From positions 10,560,114 to 10,624,113 of the forward strand of contig OW387149.1 of assembly GCA_936440205.1 (NCBI GenBank): a stretch of DNA of 64,000 nucleotides. Reading direction: 5' to 3'. Below, one piece after another: positions 11,336 through 22,513 of the stretch. This DNA comes from Lepidonotus clava. Lineage: Eukaryota > Annelida > Polychaeta > Phyllodocida > Polynoidae. The notes under the pieces were generated by a model. The model saw only the letters and a program-made list of their open reading frames with translations, made no database searches and had not been told where the DNA came from. Numbering within the stretch: position 1 is the first letter of the stretch; every line of letters begins with the position of its first letter. The position numbers and the translations under genes were made by a program.

Positions 11336-11960
11336 CCCTTTCTAAAACCTGGATCCCAGAAGCAGATCCAGGATTTCTAAAAGGAGGGACCGGAGTCAGC
11401 ATATAGGCTAAAATTGCATGTATTTTCACACACACATGCAACATTTTCCCCTCCTTCCCTAGTTCAGGGGTCCACCAAAAGGAGGGGGTCAGGACCCCCT
11501 GGACCCCCCCCCCCTTGGATCCGCCACCGATGAGACACACACAACGTACCTTAACTCCTGTCGTAGTAGATCCATACCTCCTCCAGTGTAAAGGTAACTC
11601 CTCCAGGGCGTTAATCTCTGTTAATCTGTTAATCTCTGCTAATCCTTTAACCCTATACCTCCAGTGTTACCCTCTATCTCCACGTGGCAGTATCACAATA
11701 ATCCCAAAAGAGTGGGGCGGTCATTAAGTATACTTATATGTAAGTGAGTATTAAGAGTTGGTCATTAAGTGTCGTAAGGGAGGGTTTCGGCTGTTCTCAC
11801 TAAAGATTAACGTTAATCCTTGTACCTCCAGTACCTCCCCTCTCCTCCTCTTGCCCGTCCACCTGGACTGAGCCCTGGTCTCCTCCTGCCCCTGTGTCCC
11901 CTCCTCCACCATGCCTCCTCTGGGCCCACAGACTCCCTGTTAGACTTGCGCCAAGTCTCA
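11336..11960. other. No gene; repeat debris
   Basis: Near 11515 the motif GGATCCGCCACC follows a poly(C). The block 11860-11957 (CTGGTCTCCTCCTGCCCCTG to GACTTGCGCCAAGTCT) recurs at 12437-12525, so a unit of roughly 570 bp was duplicated here. Confidence 0.55.
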
Positions 11961-12322
11961 GTCTATTTAAGAAAGACAAAGGCAATGTTGGGTCAACATT
12001 TTCCTAATGAAATATATTCTATGGCCATAACCTAGGCCTGTGGTAAAATATAGACTGTGAATACAGACTTAAGCTACATTAGAATAATTTAAAACTCATC
12101 CCCAGTCAATTTTGGTGAACCACAAAACTTGGTTTGTTTACAAACATTGCTGTCTTCAGGCATAAATGACTTGAGTATTATGTAATTCACGTAAAGTTAT
12201 AGTTGGTTATCATGATTTATACTGTACCAATGGTTAAAGTTAGACTGTTAGGATGTATTTTTATAGTTATTTGAGTTTGTAGAATTTTGTCATATTTGAA
12301 CAGAAAATTGCTTTTAACAATT
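11961..12322. repeat. MITE, family F, decayed copy
   Basis: Retains GTTTGTTTACAAACATTGCTGTCTTCAG-like core text in the same order as 504-842, but the termini are eroded and the right end runs into another repeat. Confidence 0.65.
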
Positions 12323-12615
12323 CTCCCTACCACTAATAGCTCGTATTAGAGTATTTTATGCACCTGCAGGTTAATTTGGACTGATTTTGTAGTGAATCCA
12401 CAAGGGAAATTATAGGAAATGTGCATATATTTAATATAAGTCAGGTCTCCTCCTGCCCCTGTGTCCCTTCCTCCACGGTGCCTCCTCCGGGCTCACAGAC
12501 TCCCTGTTAGACTTGCGCCAAGTCTCCATCTTTTAACAATTCTCCCTACCACGGATAGCCTGTATAGTATTGTAAGCGCCCGCATGTTAATTTGGACTGG
12601 TTTTGGACTGGGTTG
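12316..12615. repeat. Two left-end fragments of an 'AATTCTCCCTACCACGG' MITE
   Basis: 12316-12440 and 12536-12615 both start AATTCTCCCTACCAC and continue through a GTTAATTTGGACTG block. A complete copy lies at 43329-43672 and a further fragment at 45490. The copies are in the duplicated ~570-bp context noted just upstream. Confidence 0.65.
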
Positions 12616-13154
12616 TTACTGCCAAATTGGGTAACCAAATTTATGAGGGTAGCTCCTATATAATGCAATTTTTGAAAAGATGATTTGATGCAACAATAAA
12701 AAAAATTGTGACTTAGAAATTTGGCTTTTTTCGCAAGACTATCTAATAATAATCTCCTTCAATATTAGTTCTAGAATATAAAATATGGCAGCTTTTAAAC
12801 ATCCGTTATCCCTCGTCTGTACACTATTATGCATCATGTAAAGAATGAAAGGTACTTTGATTGAGAAACTGAACACACACAAAAACTTCAAGTCAATGTT
12901 CTGCATTTTTGGTCTATTACATAGATTTCTGAAGACCCAACAACAACAAACGACAAAATGACTAGGGTAAATCCGAGATTTTTGAAAATGTGCGTACATT
13001 CCAGTGAATATTCAATGCATATTTTTGCCTGAGGGGGGCATGGGGGGGGTCTGAGATTTTTTGAAATGTGCATGTATACTAAATGGAAGGCCCCCATAGC
13101 TATAGGCCTACAGGATTTCGGAAAGGGGGTGGGGAATCTGGATATAGGTTAATA
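12616..13154. other. No gene seen
   Basis: 12960-13085 contains two related lines (TGAGATTTTTGAAATGTGC type) that recur near 31995-32065. No coding exon is recognised. Confidence 0.45.
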
Positions 13155-15820
13155 GTAGGGCATCATGTGTCATTCCGTGGGACTTTTGTGATGAAATTAT
13201 GACACATATCTAGTTATGTTGGGGGGACCCTCAGGTACTAGAAAATGGTTGGTGGCAGTCTGGGATATTGCTCTGGTTGCCATGGCAACCATTTGAAGTG
13301 AAAAATGGGGGAAAATCAGGAATTTGGTATTTTCATTTCTTTCAAGTATATAATAAAATTAAAGCAGGAATCTAACTTTGGAATCATAAAGGGGCACTGG
13401 GGCCCTAATATCTAACTTTAATATCTGGCTTTTTTTTCTCTTAGACTTGATAACATTCCATTCCACAGCAAGGGATATGAACAAAAAGGGATGTATTATA
13501 GTGAAGATGAAAGCCAAGGTCAAGACCTTTAATTTGATACCTCTCTGATGTCCCTAGCTATAGTAGAAGTATCAGAATCTCCACTGTGAAGAGGTATGTT
13601 GCCCATCTGACTGGACTTTTCATAGGCCAGATGACCTTGGTAACCATAATGTATGGTGTCATAATGCACTCATCAATAGTGGTTTTCATGCCACAGCTTT
13701 GTTAATATCTAAGATAGAAATGCACCCAAGCTATCAAATTGAAGCATTAAATTAGTGCTATTGCCTGAACAAGTTAGATTTGATTTTAGGGTGAGATGGT
13801 TGTCATGGTAACCAGAATAATTGTGAAAAATTTCATTTTCCCCCCATTTTTCATCTGAATACCCCATATCTTCACTGCTTATCAAGATAGCAAGGCAACC
13901 AGGGTGTCAAATTGAAGCATTTGATGAGTGCTATTGCAAGGAAGTGCAAAATTTGATTTTAGAGTGAGTTGGTTGCCATGGTAACCAGAACAATAATGAA
14001 AAATGCCATTTTTCCCCATTTTTCTTCTGAATGCCCCATATCTTCATGGTCTATTAAGATAGCAATGCAACCAGGGTGTCAAATTGAAGTATTGGATGAG
14101 TGCTATTGCAACGAAGTGCAAAATTTGATTTTCGAGTGAGTTGGTTGCCATGGTAACCAGAACAATAATGAAAAATGCCAATTTTTTTACCCATTTTTCT
14201 TCTGAATGTCCAAAGTCTTCACTGTTTATTACGATAGCAATGCAACCAGGGTGTCAAATTGAAGTATTGGATGAGTGCTATTGCAAGAAAGTGCAAAAAT
14301 TGATTTTTGAATGAGTTGGCTGCCATGGTTACCACATTTGTTGTTAAAAATAGCCGTTTTCTCCATATTTTCTTTAGAATGTACCATATCCTCACTGCTT
14401 ATTACAATAGCAATGCAACAAGGGTGTCAAATTGAAGTATTTAATTAGTGCTATTGCAAGGAAGAACTAAATAATAATGCTTAATTCCCACATAGGGCAT
14501 CCTTTCTGTGTAGGGAGACATTATATACTCTAAAGATCAGTGATAATATTGTGTCAACTAACAAATCATGGCTAAACAGTGGCCTGTTTCATAACAAACC
14601 TCTGTAAATTTTGCATTTCATAAGTTACGATCACCTTATACATTCAACATAGCTACGTGAGTTTTGTTGTTGTTTACATCAGTTTGGGTCAATTTACAGT
14701 TTTGTTATGAAATTGCCATGAAGATATTTGGCATTCAGAAGAAAAATGGGGAAAAAATTGGCATTTTTCATAATTGTTCTGGTTACCATGTCAACCAACT
14801 CACTCTTAAATCAAATTTTGCACTTCCTTGCAATAGCACTCATCAAATGCTTTAATTTGACACCCTGGTTGCCTTGCTATCTTGATAAGCAGTGAAGATA
14901 TGGGGTATTCAGGGGAAAAATGGGGGGAAAAATGACATTTTTCACAATTATTCTGGTTACCATGGGAACCAACTCACTCTAAAATCAAATTTTGCACTTC
15001 TTTGCAATAGCACTCATCAAATACTTCAATTTGACACCCTGGTTTCATTGCTATCTTAATAAGCAGGGAAGATATGGGGCATTCAGTAGAAAAATGGGGG
15101 AAAAATTGGCATTTTTCATAATTGTTCTGGTTACCATGGCAACCATCTCACCCTAAAATCAAATCTGACTTGTTCAGGCAATAGCACTAATTTAATGCTT
15201 CAATTTGATAGCTTGGGTGCATTTCTATCTTAGATATTAACAAAGCTGTGGCATGAAAACCACTATTGATGAGTGCATTATGACACCATACATTATGGTT
15301 ACCAAGGTCATCTGGCCTATGAAAAGCCCAGTCAGATGGGCAACATACCTCTTTCACAGTGGAGATTCTGATACTTCTACTATAGCTAGGGACATCAGAG
15401 AGGTATCAAATTAAAGGTCTTGACCTTGGCTTTTATCTTCACTATAATACATCCCTTTTTGTTCATATCCCTTGCTGTGGAATGGAATGTTATCAAGTCT
15501 AAGAGAAAAAAAAACCAAAAACGACCTTCAGATTTAAACAGAAACCATGTTAGATATTAGGGCCCCAGTGCCCCTTTATGATTCCAAAGTTAGATTCCTG
15601 CTTTAATTTTATTATATACCTGAAAGAAATGAAAATACCATATTCCTGATTTTCCCCCATTTTTCACTTCAAATGGTTGCCATGGCAACCAGAGCAATAT
15701 CCCAGACTGCCACCAACCGTTTTCTAGTACCTGAGGGTCCCCCAAACATAACTAGATATGTGTCATAATTTCATCATGAAAGTCCCACGGAACTGGATAT
15801 TTGACATCATGATGCCCTAC
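13155..15820. mobile_element. Foldback element with tandem-repeat arms
   Basis: The outer ends GTAGGGCATCATG and CATGATGCCCTAC are inverted and flanked by TA on both sides (13153-54 and 15821-22). Sequence from each end inward is complementary for more than 1 kb (left arm to about 14480, right arm from about 14715), leaving a centre of roughly 230 bp. The inner part of each arm is a tandem array of ~173-bp units: starts at about 13735, 13908, 14080, 14255 and 14428 on the left, and three inverted units on the right. Most units carry a palindrome of the GGTTGCCATGGTAACC type. No transposase frame is present, so it would depend on another element. The structure resembles foldback/TU elements, but I cannot assign it to a known family. 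Confidence 0.9.
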
Positions 15821-17289
15821 TATAAGTACTAAAATGGTGTGCATTTGGGTGCAACACGCAACATTATTTTCATTTTTGGCAAGTTTAAGTCCCCACCAAA
15901 AGGGGGGAGGTCAGGACCCCCAGGACCCCCCTTCCCCTAGATCCGCCCCTGGTCACCTAGTGAGTGGTTACGCCTTTACATTAGTTCTAGTTCTGTCATA
16001 CCTATTCAGAGGGCGCTGCAGTCTGGACAGTTATATCAGAACCATTCTGCAGTAAAACTACCTCGATGCTGAGAAAATAGTCTGTCAGAGTCGTCTCTGC
16101 TATATATGGATAGCCTGAAATTCAAAAGTGGTCTGGCATTTCTTAAATGAATGAAACATTGCAGAAACGTTGCGACAATGGTATGCTGTACATAATTGTA
16201 ACGTTATCTTAAAACCTAGGCAAAACTGTTAAAAACTACGTTGTAAAAATGTTGTGAATGATGATATTATTTTCACAACATTGCAGTAACATTTTGGACC
16301 ACATCAAGACAACAGACAGGGTATACTCCGGCCACACCTTTGTAAACCCTAATCCTTTTTCTCTTTTCCTTATTTACCTATATAAACTTATAATCCTCCC
16401 TTAACCTTTTTCTCTCTTTTCCTATTTATACTAATATTTTTCATTTACCATATAAAAGGATGGACACTCTATACCTTGGTCGACAACACATAGATGGCAA
16501 CGTTGTTTAAAAATGTTTGTTAAATAAAATTACAATTCCATATTGTCAAAGTATTATTATAGAAAATGCATAGTCTACATGCAACAGGAAAAAATGGGTA
16601 CATAGGTAACAGGTGACAATGATATTATAATGTTGCAAATAATGTTACTGCAATGTTCTTGGTTATTATTTTTATGCTGTGACAACATTCATTTGACACG
16701 GGGCAAAACCTATCAGATTACTTTAATCAGTAAATTTGTGAAAAACAGTCTCACTATTAATTGTTGAAAATATAGCTAATGTAAAGCTGTACCACTGCAA
16801 ATGTTTTACATGTAGGCATATGTTACACTTATTTCAAGTTAATCTTCCATCAGAGACCCCATCTTTTTACAACAATAAGCAAATTTTATCTCAATTTCAG
16901 TCATCATATAATAACACTACCCACATAGTAAGCAAACTTATCAACATTTCATATACGTTACAAGTGTAGGAATTGCATTTCATACAATACTACCCCTATA
17001 GTGCCTTATCTTCAGAGCTTCTCTGTGTGATAACATAGGAATCATGCTGGAGTTGTTATCAACGTCACTTTTAAGGCCATGACACATTAACCGACCCGAC
17101 CCAATTTGAGTCGGGAGCATATAATTATAATAATATTATGTGACTTACAATTTAATAGTTTTCATTATTTCGACAATTTTACCTCTACAGTGAGAACACA
17201 AAGTTGTCATGCAGCCCCAAAGATGTGATGGGGTTGTCATACAAGTTGAACTCACTGCATTTGGGTCTAGATCTGTACTGGGTCTGTAC
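15821..17289. other. No gene seen
   Basis: 15890-15955 is C/G-rich debris ending GATCCGCCCCTG. Around 16140-16700 the motif AACATTGCAGTAAC and its complement recur in diverged form, suggesting an eroded palindromic element. At 17074 AAGGCCATGACACATTAACC looks like a lone left end of a GGCC-type MITE. Confidence 0.45.
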
Positions 17290-17470
17290 TAAAGATCATA
17301 TTACACTACATGACTTTGAGCTGCGATATTGGCGCAATATGATGTTTTTACAGAAATTTATTTCTTTTTTTAATCACACATGAGCTCTTCAGTCACGTTT
17401 TCACTTCATTATCTTTTTTTTTTCTCTAAGACATTGTCATATCACAGCTCAGTTTAATACCCCCTCGATC
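17290..17470. repeat. Decayed MITE related to the 'CTATTACACTAC' family
   Basis: ATATTACACTACATGACTTTGAGCTGCGATAT matches the start of the element at 36 over 30 positions with few changes, but the right end is eroded. Confidence 0.6.
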
Positions 17471-17472
17471 AT

Positions 17473-17732
17473 CTGTGGCCCGTCGCATAATGAAGTTATC
17501 ACAACAGCAAGAGTTTAAAACCAAGTTAGATCATGTTCTCGCAACAGTGCAACTTATTCCTATTTTCAAGTCAAATCTTGCATCAATCTTCACCCACTTA
17601 AATTTATTTCCCTAGGTTGAGAATTTCAAGAATTTTAGATCTAAATTTGTATTTTTCAGAACTTTTTACAGAATGTAAATTGGCCCACTAGAGTTTACTG
17701 CAACAGTGATACCCATTATGCGATGGGCCACA
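17473..17732. repeat. MITE, 'TGTGGCCCGTCGCATAATG' family (family H)
   Basis: CTGTGGCCCGTCGCATAATG faces CATTATGCGATGGGCCACAG. The interior repeats GCAACAG/CTGTTGC motifs. Related elements occur at 17844-18512, 20557-21506 and 32652-32893. Confidence 0.85.
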
Positions 17733-17843
17733 GTTGATTCGGTATATGTGCCCAGGCCTTTGATTAATATGATATGACCCGCACCATGAATTCATCTTTT
17801 AAGCAGGCTACATGTTAGTTTAAAGATCAGAAGGAAGAAACAC

Positions 17844-18512
17844 CTGTGGCCTGTTGCACAATATCAATTGCAATAACGAACAGTAGGTAAACAACAAAGG
17901 TGTGCATTGTAAACTTTCATTGCTGTAAGTCCATTTTTCATACACACAAAAATAACTATTTAGAATAATGTTGACGAGCTGTTAATTTTTACAGTATATA
18001 GGCTGATAGTGTCCTTCAATTTGCATAATTCAATTTGATACAGGACAAAAGATTCTATATCCATTTTGCAACAGAAATATTGTAACAATACTACTTGCAT
18101 TTAAAGTAATCTTAAAGTTGTAATTGTTATAATCCATCATTGTGCATCAGTGGTCCTTCACATAAGCGGTATCGCTGTTGCAATAACTTTGTCAAACAGC
18201 GAGAGTCATTGCTTTTGAAAAAAGCAACGAGGACATCGATGTTACAATGGGTCACATTGCTGATTTGTGCCTGTTCCATTTGTGTTGATTTTCATTCTGT
18301 AAAAAGTTCTGAAAAATTTAGATTTAGATCTTAAATTCCTTAAATTTTCAACACAGGGAAATTATCATTAGGGGGACGTAATTAACGCTAGACTTGGCTT
18401 AAAAAAAACTGCAATAGGTTGTGCTGTTGCAAGAACGTGATCTAACTTGGTTTAGAACTCTCGCTGTTGCAATAACTTTGTTATGTGAGGCATGGGACAC
18501 AGGCCACTGACG
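17844..18512. repeat. MITE, family H, longer diverged copy
   Basis: CTGTGGCCTGTTGCACAATA at the left and GGGACACAGGCCACTG at the right. The interior has repeated TCGCTGTTGCAATAACTTTG and its complement. An open frame at 18140-18334 is repeat-derived. Confidence 0.7.
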
Positions 18513-18548
18513 TATAGCCTTAAAAGGAAGGTTTCAAGCCCCCCACTA

Positions 18549-18822
18549 AAGGCCATATTCCATTTTGCGGCAGTTTGCTTGCGGTGGGCATTTTATTAGC
18601 GGTGTTTGGCCCCACTGCAAGTAAATCAGGGTACTGCAAGGTGGAATATAGACATTACTTCTGGTGGTACTTGTGGTGGCCCACCACAAGTACCACCGCA
18701 AATGATTTTGCATAGTTTTCTATTGAATGCTTGCAGTGGCAGAAATGGACATGTTCATTTCTGAAACAGCTGAACAGGCCAGCGCAAACGGTCCCCACCG
18801 CAAAGTGGAATATGTGCTTAAC
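18549..18822. repeat. MITE, family A
   Basis: AAGGCCATATTCCATTTTGCGG faces CCGCAAAGTGGAATATG. The interior repeats ACCACAAGTACCACCGCAA and its complement. An inner GGTGGAATATAG near 18640 hints at an older nested end. Confidence 0.75.
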
Positions 18823-19902
18823 TGCGCTAAACCAACATATAAATCAGCTGAATAGTAGTAGAATTACCTCTAAAGACTTTTTGTTATCATTATAACCAAA
18901 AACGTGTAAATGGAGCCAATGGTGCACAGGTAATGAAGAGAGTGTAGCTGGTGACTACCAGTATCAACTCTGACTGCCACTCCCTCTAGGTGGCAGCACT
19001 AAGTGGTGTTACCTGTCAACTAATTTATATAACCAGTAATGATAGTCAAAATTAATGGTTACACATAAATCAGCTGAATAGTAGTAGAATTACCTCTAAA
19101 GACTGGATGATTATTTCAGAAGACAAATCGCCAAAGTTGGTATGTGGCTTTATTAAATTTAAGCTTACGGTCATTAAAGTCAGAGTTCCCTCTGGTTTTC
19201 ACATGAATTTAATTTTAGGGGTGGATTATTAACATGGTTGTATATATTGCATAGCATTAACATACATTTTCTGAAGGCTTTCAGCATACAGAAAACATTC
19301 TTAACTTTTATGTATTCAGAGGTTTTAGTTATGCATTAAAATTATGCATCATTTAGGTATGCATTAAAAGCGCACAATGGATATTGTCACCCCATCCATT
19401 TTACCACCCCGACATGATAACAAATTTCGTGTACAATATGGTTGGAACTACCTTTTGTGTGGTACTATTGAATACTTGAAGACAGCAGTTGTTGATGTAA
19501 AAAATATTTCTCTACTGTCACAGATGTGGGCCCAGAGGCCTATTGCTTTTCAGTTGTTAGTTGATGTGTTCTCTTCTGCTGCTGGACCCAGAGAGACAGT
19601 AGGCATGCACCTACCCACCTGACTTTGGCCCATGACCTATCACATTAATTGGCCTGCTGACCAATAGGGGCAGGGGTGCTGACAAAGTATCTACCATAAA
19701 TTCTATGGTGTAGTATATATAAATATTTGATATTTAGCAGACAAATAAGAAAACATATGACAATTTCATAATTATATGGATAGAAAGGATTATTTCTATA
19801 CTTTATCCTTAGTATCTTTCAGCCTTGAATGCAAATCTATTATTTTGACAGATTAAATCATTGGTGCACCTAAAAAATGTGACCTTTTTTATTCACTTGC
19901 AG
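18823..19902 (+). other. Upstream region of hydrolase gene 1, exon 1 not found
   Basis: A 36-bp direct repeat (ATAAATCAGCTGAATAGTAG...) occurs at about 18838 and 19069, flanking some 190 bp. I looked for the conserved first exon (reading [11 protein letters not shown] in genes 2-4) and its preceding minisatellite and found neither. An 81-residue frame at 19377-19622 has no recognisable domain. Confidence 0.5.
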
Positions 19903-22475
19903 ATGGGCCTGGGCTGGGAGATGTTTGTATTTATAGCAGCTCTAGCATGGAGCGCACAATGGTTGCTGACCCTACCAATACCACAGGGCTACAAGAACCC
20001 TTGGAGATTAAGGGCGAGTATGACACGAGTAAAGATGATACATGTCATTGTAAGTAAACATGAAATTGCTCATATCACTGAATGAAGATCTTTGGTTTTC
20101 TGTTCTTTGGGGTCACTTAAAGATATTTCACAAGAAAATTACTCATAGATGATAAACTCTTATTATTAGATTCAACATAAAATAAATCAAGAAACCAAAT
20201 TTGAGCAGTGTGAAAATCTTTTGAAAAACTAACTACTAAAACTAAGCCTCCCCTGTACACATACTTTAGCGACAATTATCTCTATCTGTTCGCGAAAGGA
20301 GTACATCAAGGTATCAGTATAATTATAGTTGTTGAACAATGTAAATTCATATTACAAATGACCATGAGTCAATATACAATCCTAATAGTAGTATTACATC
20401 TATCCATCTGTATTGTGAGTGGTTCATGCCCGGTTTGGACTTGTCGAAGTGATGTGCGCCAAGTTGATAAGAAATAACTTGTGGTCTTAGGGGAGTCTAA
20501 CCTGACTAATTATCTAAACTGACAGTCGACCAATAGATCAGCATGTCATGCCATTAGTCCGTCACATAATCTTCTCACTGTAAGGAGGGTTGGCACATAC
20601 AGCAAGACCCGTCCTTGTTCAAAAATTTAAACAATACATCCTCTTGCAACAAGGACATTGCTGTACTGCTGTTAATTTGTGGCTGTTTTTCTGAACTGAT
20701 TTTATTTCTGGAAATGGTTCTGAAGATTATACATTTAGACCTAAAATTCCTGAAATTCTCAGCCTGGAAACATTATTAGAAATGGGTGAAAATTGATGTT
20801 GAATTTTGTGTATAACAGAGAGACTTTGACCAAACCCTCGTTATGGTTTGCACTGTTGCAAGACCCATTTCTAAACCCTCACTGTGGTCTCCCTGTTGTG
20901 AGGGTTTGGTTATGCGCCGGAGCATAGGTGATGGTTCAGTACGAGTAGATAGCTCAGTTCTAGCCTGTGGCCCAGCACATAATGAGACTTATGAGAGATG
21001 GGTTTTGTCAAATCTTGCACTGTGTTTGCCTATTTCTAATAGCTTTTCCAAGCTGACAATCTCAGTATTTTTAGATCAAATATATATTTTTAGAACTACT
21101 TACAAGATTAAAATTGGCCCAGTGCTCTGTTGTATAACCAAACCCTTGCAACAGCTAGACCACAGCGAGGGTTTAGATTTGGGTCTCGCTGTTGTGCAAA
21201 TCACAGCAAGGGTTTGGTAAAAGTCTCGCTGTTATATGCAAAATTCGGCATAAATTTTCGCCCATTTCTAATAATTTTTCAAAGCTGAAAATTTCAGGAA
21301 TTTTAGATCTAGATGTCTAGTTTTCAGAACCGTTTACAGAATTAAAATCGGTCCAGTAGAACAGCCACAAATCAACAGCGGGACCCATCGCAACAGCGAC
21401 ATCCTTATAGGGACAGGTTGTATTGTTTCAATTTTTGAACAGGGAGTGGTCTTGCTGTGGTGGACAACCCTCGCAACAGCGAGGGGGGTTATGTGACGGA
21501 CCACAGTAGAACAGCTACAATTCAACAGAGGGATCCATCGCAACAGTGACATCCTTGTTGTGAGACATTGAATTGTTTCACAGTTTCGTTATACGTGACA
21601 AGCCATTGGTGGTCAGTTGCTGTGTCTATCCTCTCCTTCAAGTGACGAGTCTTACATTATCCCCCAGAATAATTGCTGTAATTGTGTTGCCCTAAGCCTT
21701 GGACACATGACTTGTCAATGTGTATAGTCTTGTTTAGCTTGCATATTTCTTTTTCATGCATTTCATATTTATACATTCCCTAGAAAAAGATTCATAGAAC
21801 AATTTACATAAAAACAAATATCCCAATTAGGTTATTCTAGATTATCAGATGTGAAATAAAACCGACAATATTTGATATTTCCCACATAACCCTCTTATTC
21901 TTGTTTCAGGTGAGAAATAGCTTAATCCATGTACCTTTACTATTGTAGCTTCGGTTATTAGCTTTATTCTATGGCAGTAAGAAGGCCCTACTTTGTATAA
22001 GGGTATTTTTAAAACCAGAAGGCAAAGCACTCAGTGTGCCAGTGGAAGTAAGTTATTTTTGTAATGTGTCTTATTACTAGTTGCATCATAAAATAGTATG
22101 CTAACAACTTCATAATGTAGAACCTGTGTCTGAGTAGAAAAAAGAAAAAAATAACAAGTGCTTACATCAATTTCATAATTTGAACACAACATGCTAAATA
22201 ATGTATGAATTATAATGTATAAAACAAAAATTGAAAACATAGACTGATGAAAATTATCATCTATCATTATACATAGGTTTGCTTTTCTGTGTTCTTATGT
22301 CTATTTTTTGATTGATAGTTTAAGGATGCTTTGATAGCTGGAGTGAAGGTGCGCATATACCAACCTAAAGGACTACCTGAAAATAAAAACCCTGCCATAG
22401 TTTATTATCATGGAGGAGGTTGGACTTTGTGTAGTATTGGTAGGTGCATATGTCTAGCCTAAACCAGAGACCTTA

Positions 22476-22513
<38 letters not shown>

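Noticed and set aside
19377-19622. 81-residue open frame upstream of gene 1 as its first exon
   Set aside because: It has no similarity to the conserved first exon and no hydrophobic anchor start; the end lacks a donor in a compatible place that I can see.
20843-21220. 125-residue open frame as a gene
   Set aside because: It lies wholly within a family H MITE and is composed of its repeated motifs.
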